Source: Hydra vulgaris (taxonomy: Eukaryota > Cnidaria > Hydrozoa > Anthoathecata > Hydridae). From it: DNA of 64,000 nt. A model generated the notes under the pieces. The model saw nothing but the letters and a program-made list of their open reading frames with translations, did no database searches and was not told where the DNA came from. The stretch lies in assembly GCF_038396675.1 (NCBI RefSeq), contig NC_088921.1:72697501-72761500 (forward strand), read 5' to 3'. Numbering within the stretch: position 1 is the first letter of the stretch; every line of letters starts with the position of its first letter. Shown in pieces: positions 50,555-63,254 of this stretch. The translations under genes and the position numbers were made by a program.

Positions 50555-51187
50555 TTTTATAGTTTTTAGGAGAAACTTATTTTCGTGCCTACATTTAGAA
50601 ATTAATTCCGATCTTTTGTTTAATAAGCATTCTTGATTTACATGTGTAATTATTTCAAATTTTTCTTGTAGACATAGTATGCACTTTTTGGAATTATTGT
50701 TATATGCAGGCGATGTTTTAAGGATAGACTAATTAAGTATAAAACCATCAATTTTTTTTTCTTTTAATTCCCATATATATTTTGACAGCATGGTGTCTTT
50801 TGAACTTTTTTTATTTTTGAAAGATTGCTTATGATTGGCAAAACGTTTTTTCCAATTACCCTCTGTTATGCCAATATATTGTTTATCAGGTACATTCTTA
50901 GAAGAAACAACACATTTATATACCACATTTTTCGATAAACAACTTCCACTCATTGGAGAACTGATTTTTTGTTTACAATTACAATATTCTGTAGTTTTGT
51001 CGTTTAGGATTTCTTTTTTGTTAAACAAAGCCTTATTGTGATCTTTTATAATTCTTTCCATATGTTTTGTGCAACTGTAGCTAACTTTAATTGTATTTCG
51101 ATTGAATATTTTATGTAATTTATTAGAGGGCGGGAATGCTTATCGACTTATTTTAAAAACACTTTTCCTATTTTAGTAGAAACATTA
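50555..51187 (-). pseudogene. Penelope GIY-YIG domain, inverted copy
   Basis: Minus strand: NKALFNKKEILNDKTTEYCN, CKQKISSPMSGSCLSKNVVY, KYIGITEGNWKKRFANHKQS-type core (here KQYIGITEGNW), SKYIWELKEKKIDGFIL, then a stop near 50729 and continuing family sequence to 50555. One Cys of the pre-domain motif is Ser. Coding matches 52205-52852. Confidence 0.85.
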
Positions 51188-52122
51188 GAAACGCAAATTG
51201 CTAAACCTTGATAATAGAATCGAATTAACTGCCCCTGCCCAAGCCTTCGTAACACTAAAAGACCATAAAGCAAGTTTTCAAAACAAACTTTCTTGTAGGT
51301 TATTTGTTCCTTCAAAAAGTGAGATTGGACATGTAAGCAAAATTAAATTGGACAAAAATAATTATGTTCTTAGAAATAAATTAAATTTGCAACAGTGGAA
51401 AAATACCATTGATGTTATAAATTGGTTCTCCATAATCGAAAATAAAAATGACAATACATTTATTCAATTTGGCATAAATGATTTCTACCCCTCAATAACC
51501 GCAGATATTTTAGATAAGGCATAAGAATTTGCAAAAAGCCACACAGTTATTCTTGATGACACAATCCGTATAATAAAACATTGTAGGAAAACCTTACTTT
51601 ATTTAATAAGGAAACTTGGAAGATGAAAAACATACATGACTGCTTTGATGAACTATGGGCAGTTATGACGGAGCAGAAATTTGTGAATTTGATGGACTAT
51701 ATATTTTAGATTTGTTAAGTAAAATAATCAATGTAAAAGATTTAGGCTTTTATCGCGACGATGGTTTAATAGTAATGCGAAGAAAATCTGGTCCACAGCT
51801 CGACAAAATTAGAAATGATATTATAAAAATTTTTAAAAAAATTGGCTTTCAAATCGAAATAGACATAAATTTAAAAACTGTGAAATTTCTTGATGTCACA
51901 TTTAACCTCTCTAAAAATTCATATCAGACTTTTAAAAAACCAAACGATGAACTATTATATATTAATATTAACTCTAACCATCCACCCCAAATTCTAAAGC
52001 AAATCCCGATTTCAATTAACAACAGACTAAATCAAAACTCCTCAAATGAAAATGTATTCAATTCCTCTGAAAGAATATTTGAAGATGCCCTAAAAAAAGT
52101 GATTTTGAAACTTTTGAACTAA
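51188..52122 (+). pseudogene. Penelope reverse transcriptase (YRDD), 5' truncated
   Basis: Forward copy starts inside the RT: FVTLKDHKASFQNKLSCRLF, PSKSEIGHVSK, QWKNTIDVINWFSIIENK, then FIQFGINDFYPSI, where relatives have FDI, so the first catalytic Asp is Gly. After stops near 51523 and a shift at about 51650: MGSYDGAEICE, FYRDDGLIVMRRKSGPQ with the catalytic YRDD, NLKTVKFLDVTFNL and SNHPPQILKQIPISINNRLN. A frameshift occurs near 52100. Confidence 0.9.
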
Positions 52123-52177
52123 ATGTTAACCCTGAAAAAAAGAACACAAAAAAACGAAATAGAACTAGAAATGTAAT

Positions 52178-52852
52178 TTGGTTCAACCCCTTTATAGCAA
52201 AAATGTTTCTACTAACATAGGAAAAGTGTTTTTAAAATTAGTCAATAAGCATTTCCCGCCGTCTAATAAATTACATACAATTTTTAATCGAAATACAATT
52301 AAAGTTAGCTACAGTTGCACAAAACATATGGAAAGAATTATAAAAGATCACAATAAGGCTTTGTTTAACAAAAAAGAAATCCTAAACGACAAAACTACAG
52401 AAAATTGTATTTGTAAACAAAAATTCAGTTGTCCAATAAGTGGAAGTTGTTTATCAAAAAATGTGGTATATAAATGTGTTGTTTCTTCTAAGAATGTACC
52501 TGATAAACAATATATTGGCATAACAGAGGGTAATTGGAAAAAACGTTTTGCCAATCATAAGCAATCTTTCAAAAATAAAAAAAGTTCAAAAGACACCATG
52601 CTGTCAAAATATATATGGGAATTAAAAGAAAAAAATATTGATGATTTTATACTTAATTGGTCTACCCTTAAAACATCGCCTGCATATAACAATATTTCCA
52701 AAAAGTGCATACTATGTCTACAAAAAAAATTTGAAATAATTACACATGTAAATCAAGAAAGCTTATTAAACAAAAGATCGGAATTAATTTCTAAATGTAG
52801 GCACGAAAATAAGTTTCTTCTAAAAAACTATAAAATAAATGAGTTCAATTAA
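52178..52852 (+). pseudogene. Penelope GIY-YIG endonuclease domain
   Basis: Open for 224 codons. A C-x-C ... C-x6-C motif (CICKQKFSCPISGSC) precedes VVYKCVVS (GIY half), KQYIGITEGNWKKRFANHKQ (YIG half with conserved Arg), and TMLSKYIWELKEK, helix with the conserved Glu. The domain end is HENKFLLKNYKINEFN. This part is intact; the element is disabled by its RT lesions. In Penelope-like elements this nuclease nicks the target for reverse transcription. Confidence 0.9.
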
Positions 52853-53049
52853 TATTTACATTAACTACCCTTTTTTCGAAAAAAAAAAAACATTTACAAA
52901 AACAGCATAAGTAATCGTTTCTAATGAATTCTTTTTATAATAGTTTCAGCAAATTCCACAAATGTGTAAAAATTTACAGTAGTTAAGACATTTGCAACTT
53001 CCTGCAATTTAATTTTTGGTATAAATTGAAGTTTTATTAACTTGATTAT

Positions 53050-53093
53050 TCATTTCTAATGAATCTTTGTTGATTAAACACAGTGTAAAATGG
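53050..53093 (+). ncRNA. Degenerate hammerhead-like motif (right, copy C)
   Basis: TCATTT, CTAATGA (consensus CTGATGA), ATC-TTTGTT-GAT, TAAA (consensus GAAA), CACAGTGT, AAAATGG. Two core changes; recognised by alignment with copy A. Confidence 0.45.
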
Positions 53094-53121
53094 AAAAAAG
53101 ATTTTGTTAAGTGATTTTCTA

Positions 53122-53626
<505 letters not shown>

Positions 53627-54379
53627 ATAAATGATTAAAGAGTCTTATAAGAACATTATATTATTTAAATATGAAATAGGGTTAAACAAATTAAACTAAG
53701 AAATAGGATTAAATTTATTTAAAATATAATCAAACCTCGCCCACATCCGCACTAAAATTGCTGTTGACAGGCTATTGAGAGACTAATACTGCTGCACTAT
53801 GGGTCATTAGATAGCTCAGTCATTCAGCCACAAAACTATGCAGGCTATTCTAACCTTTATAAGAGTGTTTGGAATTAACATTAAAAACTGTACTGTGTGT
53901 CAAAAGCAGTGATCTTGCCCACTTGAACTTAATCTCGCCCACTTGAACTCAATATTGCCAGGTTGATTCAAAGTCGCTTACTGTGTGATTTTACATCACA
54001 GCTTACGGGCCATAGTGATAAGACAAATACTGTCTTCTTTTTTCCACAGTATTGAATTTAATTTTTATGTTATGGCATGGGGTTTGTAATACAAGGGTTG
54101 TTCCTGCTTAGTTTTGAAGCAAGCTTATACGTTATTGGTTGATTTGAAATGGGGAACCAACTCATTAAATGCTTACCTGGGTCTTATCACAAAATAAATA
54201 AGGCCATTAGGTCTTATCGCACATAAGACCATTAGAGTATTCTTAAATGCATTTTTTATTATATGAAAAAGATTTTAAAAATATTTAGTTCATATTAGTC
54301 AGTATTGTTCTCGAGACCAACCAATGGTTGCAATAAAGATGATAGTGAGTTGAACTTCTTTTTTGTTGTTGCTGTAGAC

Positions 54380-56740
54380 TTGTTGGCACGATTTTCTAAT
54401 TTTCTTTTCTGAGCCAATACTTTTTTTGTACTTTTACGAAGTATTTAAGCTGACCTTCAATGTTCGCTATCTTTTTCCGTGCGTTGGCCTTAGAATATGC
54501 CAAGACATCATCACCTCCATCACATGCATTGATAAAAATATATATTCAATAAAAGTACAAATGTTTAAATAATTTGATCACTTCGTGAACTGATTGACTT
54601 ACCAGGGTAGGAAGAGTTTGCAAATGGAAAATCTGAAGCTGTAGCAGATTTCAATTTTGGTGTTAAGATTTCATTTTCTTTTCGTTTAGTAAGATTGGTA
54701 AAACTATTCACAATGAAATCAACATATTTTCTTTAACTGGATTGACCAAATATGCAAGCTGCTTATCAGGAATTTCTGCTTTCTCTTTGCAGCAAACTGT
54801 GAATTACATCTTCTTCAGTACCATTTTTCTAAAAGATTAGCAACCTTTGCAGCATGCATAGAAGCATTGAAATCTGAAAAATTAATTTCCTGAACAATAT
54901 ATGATTGGATTGAAATGCAAGTTAGTAAATTTTATGCTGCACTCAGAATTTCTATCAATTTGTGCATAAAATATGAGTATCAAAGTTGCTAGCTAATGTT
55001 TAAATAATAACTTTTATTGTATAGTATATATAGTAGTATTAGCGAAAACACAATAGTCTAATGCTAACCGAAGAACAACTGATTTCAGTAACTTCTGGTT
55101 ATTTGGCTAATGCTTGATTTTGATGTTCAGGTATATTTTTTGACATATTGTTGAGAATTAAACGTTCAGTGCACACCAGCTCACAAACTCGTTGTCCAAA
55201 CAGATAGTTGTAGCTTGTCAACTGAGCAGGATTCGTTTCAGTTTCCATTATTTGTAAGCATTGTGATGTAGTCAGAGTTATGACATTATTAACATTGATC
55301 AGAAGTCCACTATCTGCTGCACTATCATGTACATTCAGATTTTTATTCTCGTTTATGCCAATCAATGATTCACCGGTACCTTTTTTGCAAAGATGCATCA
55401 TTAGGAATTAAATAGATAAACTCCACACGACTTGAACCCAGGTGTAATGTTGCTAAAAGTCATTGCTTTTTTCCAAGCTGAAGCAAATATGCCGACTAAA
55501 ATTTGAACGACAAGTAATTCCTGGAAACTCTCATCAGATCTTGTGCTGTAGAGCGATAATAATCCTTTAGTGGCTTGAATAAGGTGCGATCGCATGGTTG
55601 AAGCCAGTTTGATGTGTGTGAAGGCATTTCAACTATAACTATCTGGTTCTGGATAGCAATATCAATTAGCTCAATGAAGTTGTGAGAATCGTACCCATCG
55701 AGAATCAATAACTGAGGACGTTGTGGACCACAACTTAGATTTGCTAGGCCCTGTTTAGTCCAACCACTATCGGACCAGCTCCAATTTGTTCCCGGTGGCG
55801 CGGACTCTGTGTTAAAACCCAATAAAAACCTGGATGTCCTTCCCTTTACAATAACCTGAGGTGCAATGAACCTGCCCTGTGCATTCACCCAAGCAATAAA
55901 AGTAATTGACTCTCGATTTCCACTCGTTCGACTATGGAGTTTTTTTGTGCCTTTTCGTGCAACCACTTTTCTTGGTTTTACGTCAAGTTGTAGACCAGTT
56001 TCATCCATATTCCATATGGATTCTGGTTTAACGTATAAACCATTTTTCACTATGACGTCATTCAAAGCATTAAAGTACTTTAACACTTTACCTTTATCCA
56101 TGCACTGATGTTGAACTGAAGCTGTCTGAGAGTAAACTTATTGCGACGGCGCTTAAAGGGACTGGAAGTCCCTTCTTGAAGTGGACTTAATGCTTTGTGG
56201 CAGGTTTCCCAACATAATTCAGGAACTGTGACTTTCCAAAACCTACCCCTAACTTTGCTCTAATGCTGGCATAATCGATAATTCTTCTATTGCAAATGGT
56301 AGGGTAGGTTTTCTTCTTGGCTTTGCTCCAACAACAACTTTTCCAGAGAGTCTGTCTCTCAGTGTTGTACGTAAAACATTGAACAATATTGTTGCCTTAC
56401 GCACTGAAAAAGATTGCTTTGATCTGACATGTTTAATTACACTCATCATACTTTCCTCACTCCATTTCAGGAATTTGCCCCGTTTCTTAACAGTGACTGA
56501 CTGAACAATGGAATGATTGGAACCATTAACACAAGTTAAAGAAACATCAAGTGTTGGCAGCTGTTTCATTTGACAAATGTCAAAAGCACTTCTATCCGAT
56601 GTTGAAGGAGTTATACCATCATGAAGATGAGGTACATTATGACATATTGTAGCCTCTGTTACGGAAGAGAATTCTTGGTGATGATCTACATCCCCCACCT
56701 CTTGTTTTAACCATTGTTTTTTCAATACAAGACCTAGATA
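54380..56740 (-). pseudogene. pogo/Tigger transposase pseudogene
   Basis: Order on the minus strand: an N-terminal region (56725) with KWSEESMMSVIKHVRSKQSF and a Psq-type helix-turn-helix (ending near 56330); a frameshifted CENP-B-like part with GVGFGKSQFLNYVGKPATKH (56240); the DDE_1 catalytic domain open at 56101-55496 with NMDETG (Asp at residue 33), LILDGYDSHN (Asp 135) and QPCDRTLFKPLK (Asp 171), so the DDD triad is complete; then a frameshift to LVVQILVGIFASAWKKAMTF (55500); a segment at 55401-55099; and a basic C-terminal part with VLAYSKANARKKIANIEGQL (54510). The reading frame is broken at least three times. Confidence 0.85.
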
Positions 56741-56973
56741 AATTAAATTTTAGTATGAATGTCGTATTAATTTGATAAGTGTTCAAAATTTACAAGAGCT
56801 ACAAAAATTAGCACATGGTGAAAACCATATGCTAGTATTTGTAACCTAACCCTAACCGTAGACTTGTTGGTAGTTAGTTTACGATTAAGTGTATAAGTAT
56901 TTAGCTAAGTAATTACAAAAGTCTATTGGAGAAAAACATTCTTATTAGGCACAAAATGAGTTTTTGTTTGGAC

Positions 56974-57008
56974 ATAATGTTTTAGTTGTTTTAAAACTAA
57001 AACATTAT
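56974..57008. repeat. Perfect hairpin, 14-bp arms, in pogo copy 2
   Basis: ATAATGTTTTAGTT, 7-nt loop GTTTTAA, then the exact complement. Confidence 0.95.
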
Positions 57009-58003
57009 TTCTAAAATTGAAAATAAATAAAAAATCGTAAATGAAATATCCATTATTTCTAAAAAGTAACAATTATAAAAAAAAAAAAAGCATGGCATAA
57101 AAAGATAAACTTATATAAATCAATTCTAAATTCTTTCTTACAAATCATTATCAGGAAAAGAAAATGCGATAGCAGGCAAAGTTTACTTAGTTGCTTTCTT
57201 TATTTTCTTTGTTATTCTTCTCGCTAATTCATTGTGTTTTGATGAACATGTTATTTTTATACAATTACTCAATACTTAATGCGGGGCCATAGTTCTGTAA
57301 TTAGCAATTTATTTTTTGATTAGTTTTCTAAATAGTAATACACAGAGAGTATTGCTTTGAAGCAATCAAAAATACATTAACATGGATATCATCAATTTTT
57401 GCCAAAGCAATTATCAAGTAAATTTAGGGTTCAATTTTACGATAATGCCAAGGATGTTGAATTTAGGTAGTGAAAGAGTTAAATCTCATAAATATGTCTT
57501 ATTAAAACATCTTGCATCTATTCTTGCCCATCCGGGTTAGGTTGAATGCATTGGGTGGTAATATATTTGTTCTGTGGGCGAGATTGAGATAATTTGGTAG
57601 GTTGAGTAAAAAACAATTTTGTGCATATTCTACCATTTCAAACAATTGTAAATGTTATTACAATTAGAGAATATAGTGTGGAGAACAAAATAAAATTAAA
57701 ATCTAAAATGCACAATAACTAGTTAACTTGGTAGAGTTGCATTAGCTGGTTTGAATTCAGCAAAGTAAGGTTTGAATTCGGCAAAGTAGCAAAAAACTTA
57801 CCAAAAATCAACAAATTTTCTTTAAGAGTTAATTCTTTATTTACGGTTCCTCTGAGGTCGGTTGTTTTGATGTTGATAAAGGCTGGCTTGCTGCTCTAAG
57901 TAAATGTCTTTGTGATGATGTAGCGTGTGTGTTAACGGACATATAAGCAATCAAACATGGTGGGCAAGATTGAGTGATGGGCGAAATAACATTAAGTTAC
58001 CCT

Positions 58004-60299
58004 AATAATATTTTATTTTTGTTTTGTATAACAATTTATTGAATTTAGGAGTCTTTTTCGTAAGTGCACTTTCCGGAACGCAACTTCCGTAAAGAACTAT
58101 TTCGCAAGTATTGTTTCAAAATGATTTATTTTGAAGTTTTCTTTCGAAAAGCGTTATAACGGAATTTTTATTTTTCGCACAATGCGCTACGGAAGATGAA
58201 TTTTTGCATGTACAACTTCCGGAATAGCAATTTGAAATACCGTAGACATCGATGCATAACCCTGATTGTAAGAAAATGTGACTTTAAAGCATGGGCAAAA
58301 ATACCAAAGATCAATATTATATATGAAAATGAAGCTTCAAAAGATTTGTCATTTTGTACATCTAATTTGTGTCAAATAAGGTCTCAGTTTTTCGTTGCTT
58401 TTTGGTCGAAAAAAAAGTTTTCTTAAATAAAAGATGATGATACAGCTAAAACAAAGTTATCGTATGTTAAGGAATAAAATGTTGTTGTCGTTATAAATAA
58501 TTCAATATGTACAAAATACTTTCGCAAGTTAAACCATCTCAATGTTTTCTTTTATATACAAAGATATATTGCGAAGGGCTGTTTTTGATACTGCTGTTCA
58601 AAACTATTCAACAAAAAGTTTAAATATACCTCTATTATGATTAAAAAAACGGATATTTTTATAGTCACGAAACCTTTAAAAAGCAATATTAGGCATAAAA
58701 TAGTTAATTTGATGAAAAAAAAATTTTAAGTATGTTTCATTTGAAGATAACCCCTCCCCCCTCTAACAAAAGCAAATTTTAAATTATTGCGGGGGCCAAA
58801 ATATTTTGACAGACAAATACAGAATGTTTTTTAAAATTTCTTTTAAACTAGAATAAATCAAAACAAAAATGTATCTGGTTGCTATAAGACTAAGAGAAAT
58901 GTGACCCGCTCTGGTCATCATTGCACCGGGGGCTATTATAATATACCGAGATCGACAAATTTTAACATTATAAATACTACTTGCGAGGCTCATAAAAATT
59001 AGTTTAAAAATTGCGTGAGAAAAGAAAATTGTATATATTTACGATTAACCTTCCTGTAAATTTGCAGCAGTTGTGTTTTCTATGAGTGTAAGAAAACACT
59101 ATGCAATAATTTATAATTTGCTCATTATATATAACAAAAGTATTAAATATTATTATAATTGCAATTATATTTACTGCATTGAATGCAGTAAATAAAATTA
59201 TATATTTACTGCATTCAATGAAAATCATAAGAAAACAATCATGCTTGGTGTCACAAAACGTGGTTGTGTGACCAAACATTAAAAATCATCAGAATCCTTG
59301 GATACCTTAAGTGACATTTATATAATTCAATATTTCTTTCTAAAATATTGATTAAAATGTAAAGAATATATTGGAGACGGTAACAATTCTTCAAATAATG
59401 AAATTGATGCTTGTAAAAGTAAAAAATTGAGTTAAAATGTTCTGTGGTCTCGATTTAAAATGGTGGTCTGTCCACCAGACAGTCGTAAATTATTGGTAAC
59501 CATTACCAATAATTTACGAATATATTTTTTCAAAACAAAAAACAAACAGCGCATATTTTCAGTTTTTAATAATTGTAAATTACGTGTATATAGTATTGAA
59601 TAAATGAGATAAAAGTTAAGCTGTAGAGCTTTTTTTTAAAAGTAATAAACATACTTATTTTAACTTATTTCAATATTTTGGGGGTTTGTTTCTATTGTTA
59701 AAAAAAAATTATAAAATTAGAAATATCGCTGTAAGAACTTCTCATAAAAAAACAAGTCGGGGGGTTAGGAGGGACTAAAGATGACCCTCAGAACTACTCA
59801 ACAAAACCACTGTTAAACACTACACTGGTATTTTGTTTAATATTTTTTGAAAAATATGCTTCTAACGTTCAACAAAACTGAGCATTCAACAAACTAAAAT
59901 GGTTCTGAATGCACACCAACCACAATCAAAAAATTTCTGATACCCAAGTTTTGTAATAGACTAAGCTTATCATTCAAAATTTTAACTTAATTCATAGATC
60001 ATTTTTTATTATAGAAAGTATATTTCTTACTCTTGCTTAAGTTAATGTTTCTTTGGAGTTTAATAAAAAAATTTGCAGATGACAAACATTTAATATACTT
60101 AAATTATGTAAGACAGTCATAGCTTCCTGTGATTTTTTGGTATTAATAATCATCATAATTTATCATAAATTATCATAACAACTAAAAGAAGATTTAAAGA
60201 TATATAAAATTATTTGAATCAGTAAAAAATGACAAAAGGAGAAATAGCACTGTTCTATGTTTTTTGGACCAGGCAGGTACAACCCCAGTAATAGAGTTA
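58004..60299. other. Mostly featureless A+T-rich DNA with hairpins
   Basis: A patch at 58040-58230 is rich in TTCCGGAA-like words. Perfect hairpins at 59177-59220 (18-bp arms, CATTGAATGCAGTAAATA) and 59483-59519 (17-bp arms, TCGTAAATTATTGGTAA). No coding recognised. Confidence 0.5.
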
Positions 60300-60720
60300 G
60301 ACTTGATTGAATGACGAGTAACTTCAGAAAATGTTTAACAGGTGGCACAAGAGACGCTTTTTACAGCAAAGCGGTTTTTACATCAACAATTGTAACAGCA
60401 ACGCGCTCTTTACAGCAACAAGACGCTCTTTATAGCAACAATAATGGTAGTGTATGCAGAATAGAAAAAGAGAAACCGAGACGATGTGATCTAGGAATGA
60501 CGTAAAACGATGTGATTTCGGAATGAGTTTATCTGCATCAGCATGTCTAATTTTATTTACAATGCGTTGCACCATGTCTTTAAGATCAAAGGGCATCATT
60601 AAAAAATCCGGGCCACTTAAAATAACATCATTTTTTCTGTTTCTTTTTATAATTTTTGTAATTATAAAATACATAAATGAATGGGGGAAAAAGAAGACAT
60701 GATTGTCTTTTATCATTCCG
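60300..60720 (-). other. Possible exon-like open stretch
   Basis: On the minus strand 60378-60716 is open for 112 codons; its middle (DVILSGPDFLMMPFDLKDM, then VQRIVNKIRHADADKLIPKS) is compositionally more protein-like than the flanks. On the plus strand the 3' part contains imperfect repeats of a GACGCTCTTTACAGCAACAA word (60355-60440), so the end of the frame is a repeat. Function unknown; no clear splice sites. Confidence 0.2.
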
Positions 60721-63200
60721 TAAATAATATATATTTAAATATATAGATATAAAAAATCTCGTTAAGTTAAATAAAAAGTTGCAAAAAAGAAAAAAAAACA
60801 AAAGAAAAATTAACACTAACAAATGTTTGAAATAAATAAAAAAAACATCATTATCAAATAGAATTTTTCATTGGTATTAATATAGTATTATTAATACTTT
60901 TTAATATCATTTTTTTTAAATTATTTTGACTTATGTTATTTATTTCATTTGATTCAAATTTTGAAAGAAATTGTAAGGTGAACAAAGAAACTATTATCCT
61001 TGTTGGTTTTAAAGTCAATTACATTTTAATATCAATTTTAAAAATCAACACTGAATTCAAATGAGGCGCCTCACATAAAAAGATATCAACTCTTAGAAAT
61101 TAAGTTATTAGCACCACCATAATAGAAAGAAAAATAAACAAATAGAAACAAAAATGAACTTGATATCTTTTTTTCAACCAAGTTACAGTTTTTTGTTTGG
61201 GACAACATTAATTGAGAAAAATAAACTTAAAAGTTCACATAAAATAATTGTTATAAATTCAGTTTGATGAAGAAGATAATGGTAATTTTCTGCTTGTAAA
61301 TGCATTATACTGTCTAGATTACTTTTAGAAATTTTTAGGCTAATAATATTGTAATAAATCTTTGAAAAAAAATTCAAAAACTTTTAATTAAATACTAAAA
61401 AAAGTCATAGACAATAACTGTTATTATTGTTTGAGTAAACTTATGTTAAGACGGCTACCCCTGAAAGCGTAAAAGTTTTAGAAATTTTATGACGTGTTTT
61501 GCGAACTGTTTTGCTAATTTTTGTCCTAAACTAAAAAATAACTATGCGAGATGGACATTAATAACGCCTTATAATTATATTAGTAACTAGAAAAACACTA
61601 AAAAAAAAGGTTTTTTAAATTCATATGCCCTAAACTAAAAAGTTACCAATAGTTTATTAAAATTCTGTCATTATTGCTCTGAGACAAACAATGACCTTCA
61701 AGTTTGGCCACCATATTCGATAAAAAAAATAAGAAAAAACATACAAAATACATACATTTTCAATAATTACCGGAGACTTTGAATAATTTTTGATCAAAAA
61801 CAAATAACTTTACATAATGGCACGCCGAAATACATAAGAAAAAAAAAATCAACAGGAAATTCTTTAGTTGTAAAGGAGAAATTTTATTTACAACAGGTCA
61901 AACGAAGAGTTGATAACATTTTCGGCATTTTTTAAAACTGCTTTTTTGCAACTATCAAAAATGAAATTTTTACAAAAAAAACCCTGATAATTGTTCTCAT
62001 ATGATAAAACTATTAAAAGAAACAATAATCTCATTTTTTAATTATTCTACTATGTTTTTATTTTTAAATATTATGTAAAAATGTCTCCGCAACTAGAAAC
62101 TAAGACTTGGTACTTTTTCCTGCGAGACACCTCAAATATGTAATTAATTTAAGTGGATTTAAACAAATAATAAATAAATTCAACTGGTATAACTAGTACG
62201 TCATCAACCCTTATTAATCTTATTATGACCAATAAACCATTAACCTTATCACATGTTAATGTTGAATCCATCTCACTTAATGACCATGACATATCTAAAA
62301 TAGAACCTAAAATCATCAAAGCACGTTTTACATTATAACAAATATGATGCAATCAATTTAAACAAAGACATTTTTCAAATCGGCATAGAAGTTAAATCGG
62401 TAAAAGTCAAATCGGTAGAAGTCAAATAACGCATCAATGGCTTTGAAACATTTTGTAACAAATTGACTTCTATTTTTAACCAACATGCGCAATATGCGGA
62501 GAGAGTGTGAAAGGAAAAAAGATTACGGGGCTGTCTTGTGAAGTAAAAATGTCATTAAATGACCGTGATAGACTTTTATGAAAAGCATGTCAGAGAAGAT
62601 ATGAAATTGACTGAGTGGTATATAAAAATCACGCAATTGTTTTAATAATTAAGTTAACGGTTCAAAATGTAGTTATTACAAAAACATTTTGACCCAAAAC
62701 TCAAAAAACCCTCATATTTTTTGGTCCAATTAAATCTATCTTTCTATTGAATTAGATTAAATCCATTATTCCACAATAAATACCTTCTCACGTCAATCAA
62801 AAGTAAATACCTATAGTGTTTACTTTAAAAATAATATCCTCTCTTATGAGCATCGAGCTGAATCCGACTATAAAAAGTTTAAATTATAAATCAAGTATTT
62901 TGATTTTTAAATTTTTTGCAATTTAACGTACAGAAGTTTGGTTATTATTAACAACAAAGTTTTTGTTGTAATTTTTATTTTTACTTTTCGTTATTTTTTA
63001 CCTTTTTCTAAACTTTAGGCATATTTCTAATAGGCTATGGTTTTTATTTCCGTGTTGGTATTTATATTGCTTGTCCTGGAAGTTCTTCCAGGACAGTAGT
63101 GTGTATATTGTAATATATTTACTACTGAGGTATTCATCCTGTCTAATATTTAAAATATTTAAAAAATAAATAAATAAAAATATATGAAAAAATTTATAAC
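60721..63200. other. No recognisable gene
   Basis: A+T-rich DNA. At 62387-62428 a 15-bp unit GTCAAATCGGTAGAA is repeated about 2.7 times. A perfect 10-bp-arm hairpin TGTCCTGGAA is at 63072-63095. Confidence 0.5.
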
Positions 63201-63201
63201 A

Positions 63202-63252
<51 letters not shown>
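63201..63252. repeat. (TA)n microsatellite
   Basis: TA array running into the left end of a Tc1 element. Confidence 0.97.

Positions 63253-63254
<2 letters not shown>

Larger units (their letters stand above)
53728..58003 (-). mobile_element. pogo/Tigger-type element, 4.3 kb
   Basis: Ends match the 1.9-kb copy at 32131-34030 (left CCTCGCCCACATCCGCACTA; right GGGCAAGATTGAGTGATGGG ... AACATTAAGTTACCCT). Transposase is on the minus strand. Subterminal repeats of TCTCGCCCA type: 53735, 53935-53980 and, inverted, near 57960. It sits 100 bp from the (TA)n array of Penelope copy C. Confidence 0.85.

Noticed and set aside
58196..58426. 76-codon plus-strand frame
   Set aside because: Starts inside the TTCCGGAA-rich patch; no recognisable domain or splice context.
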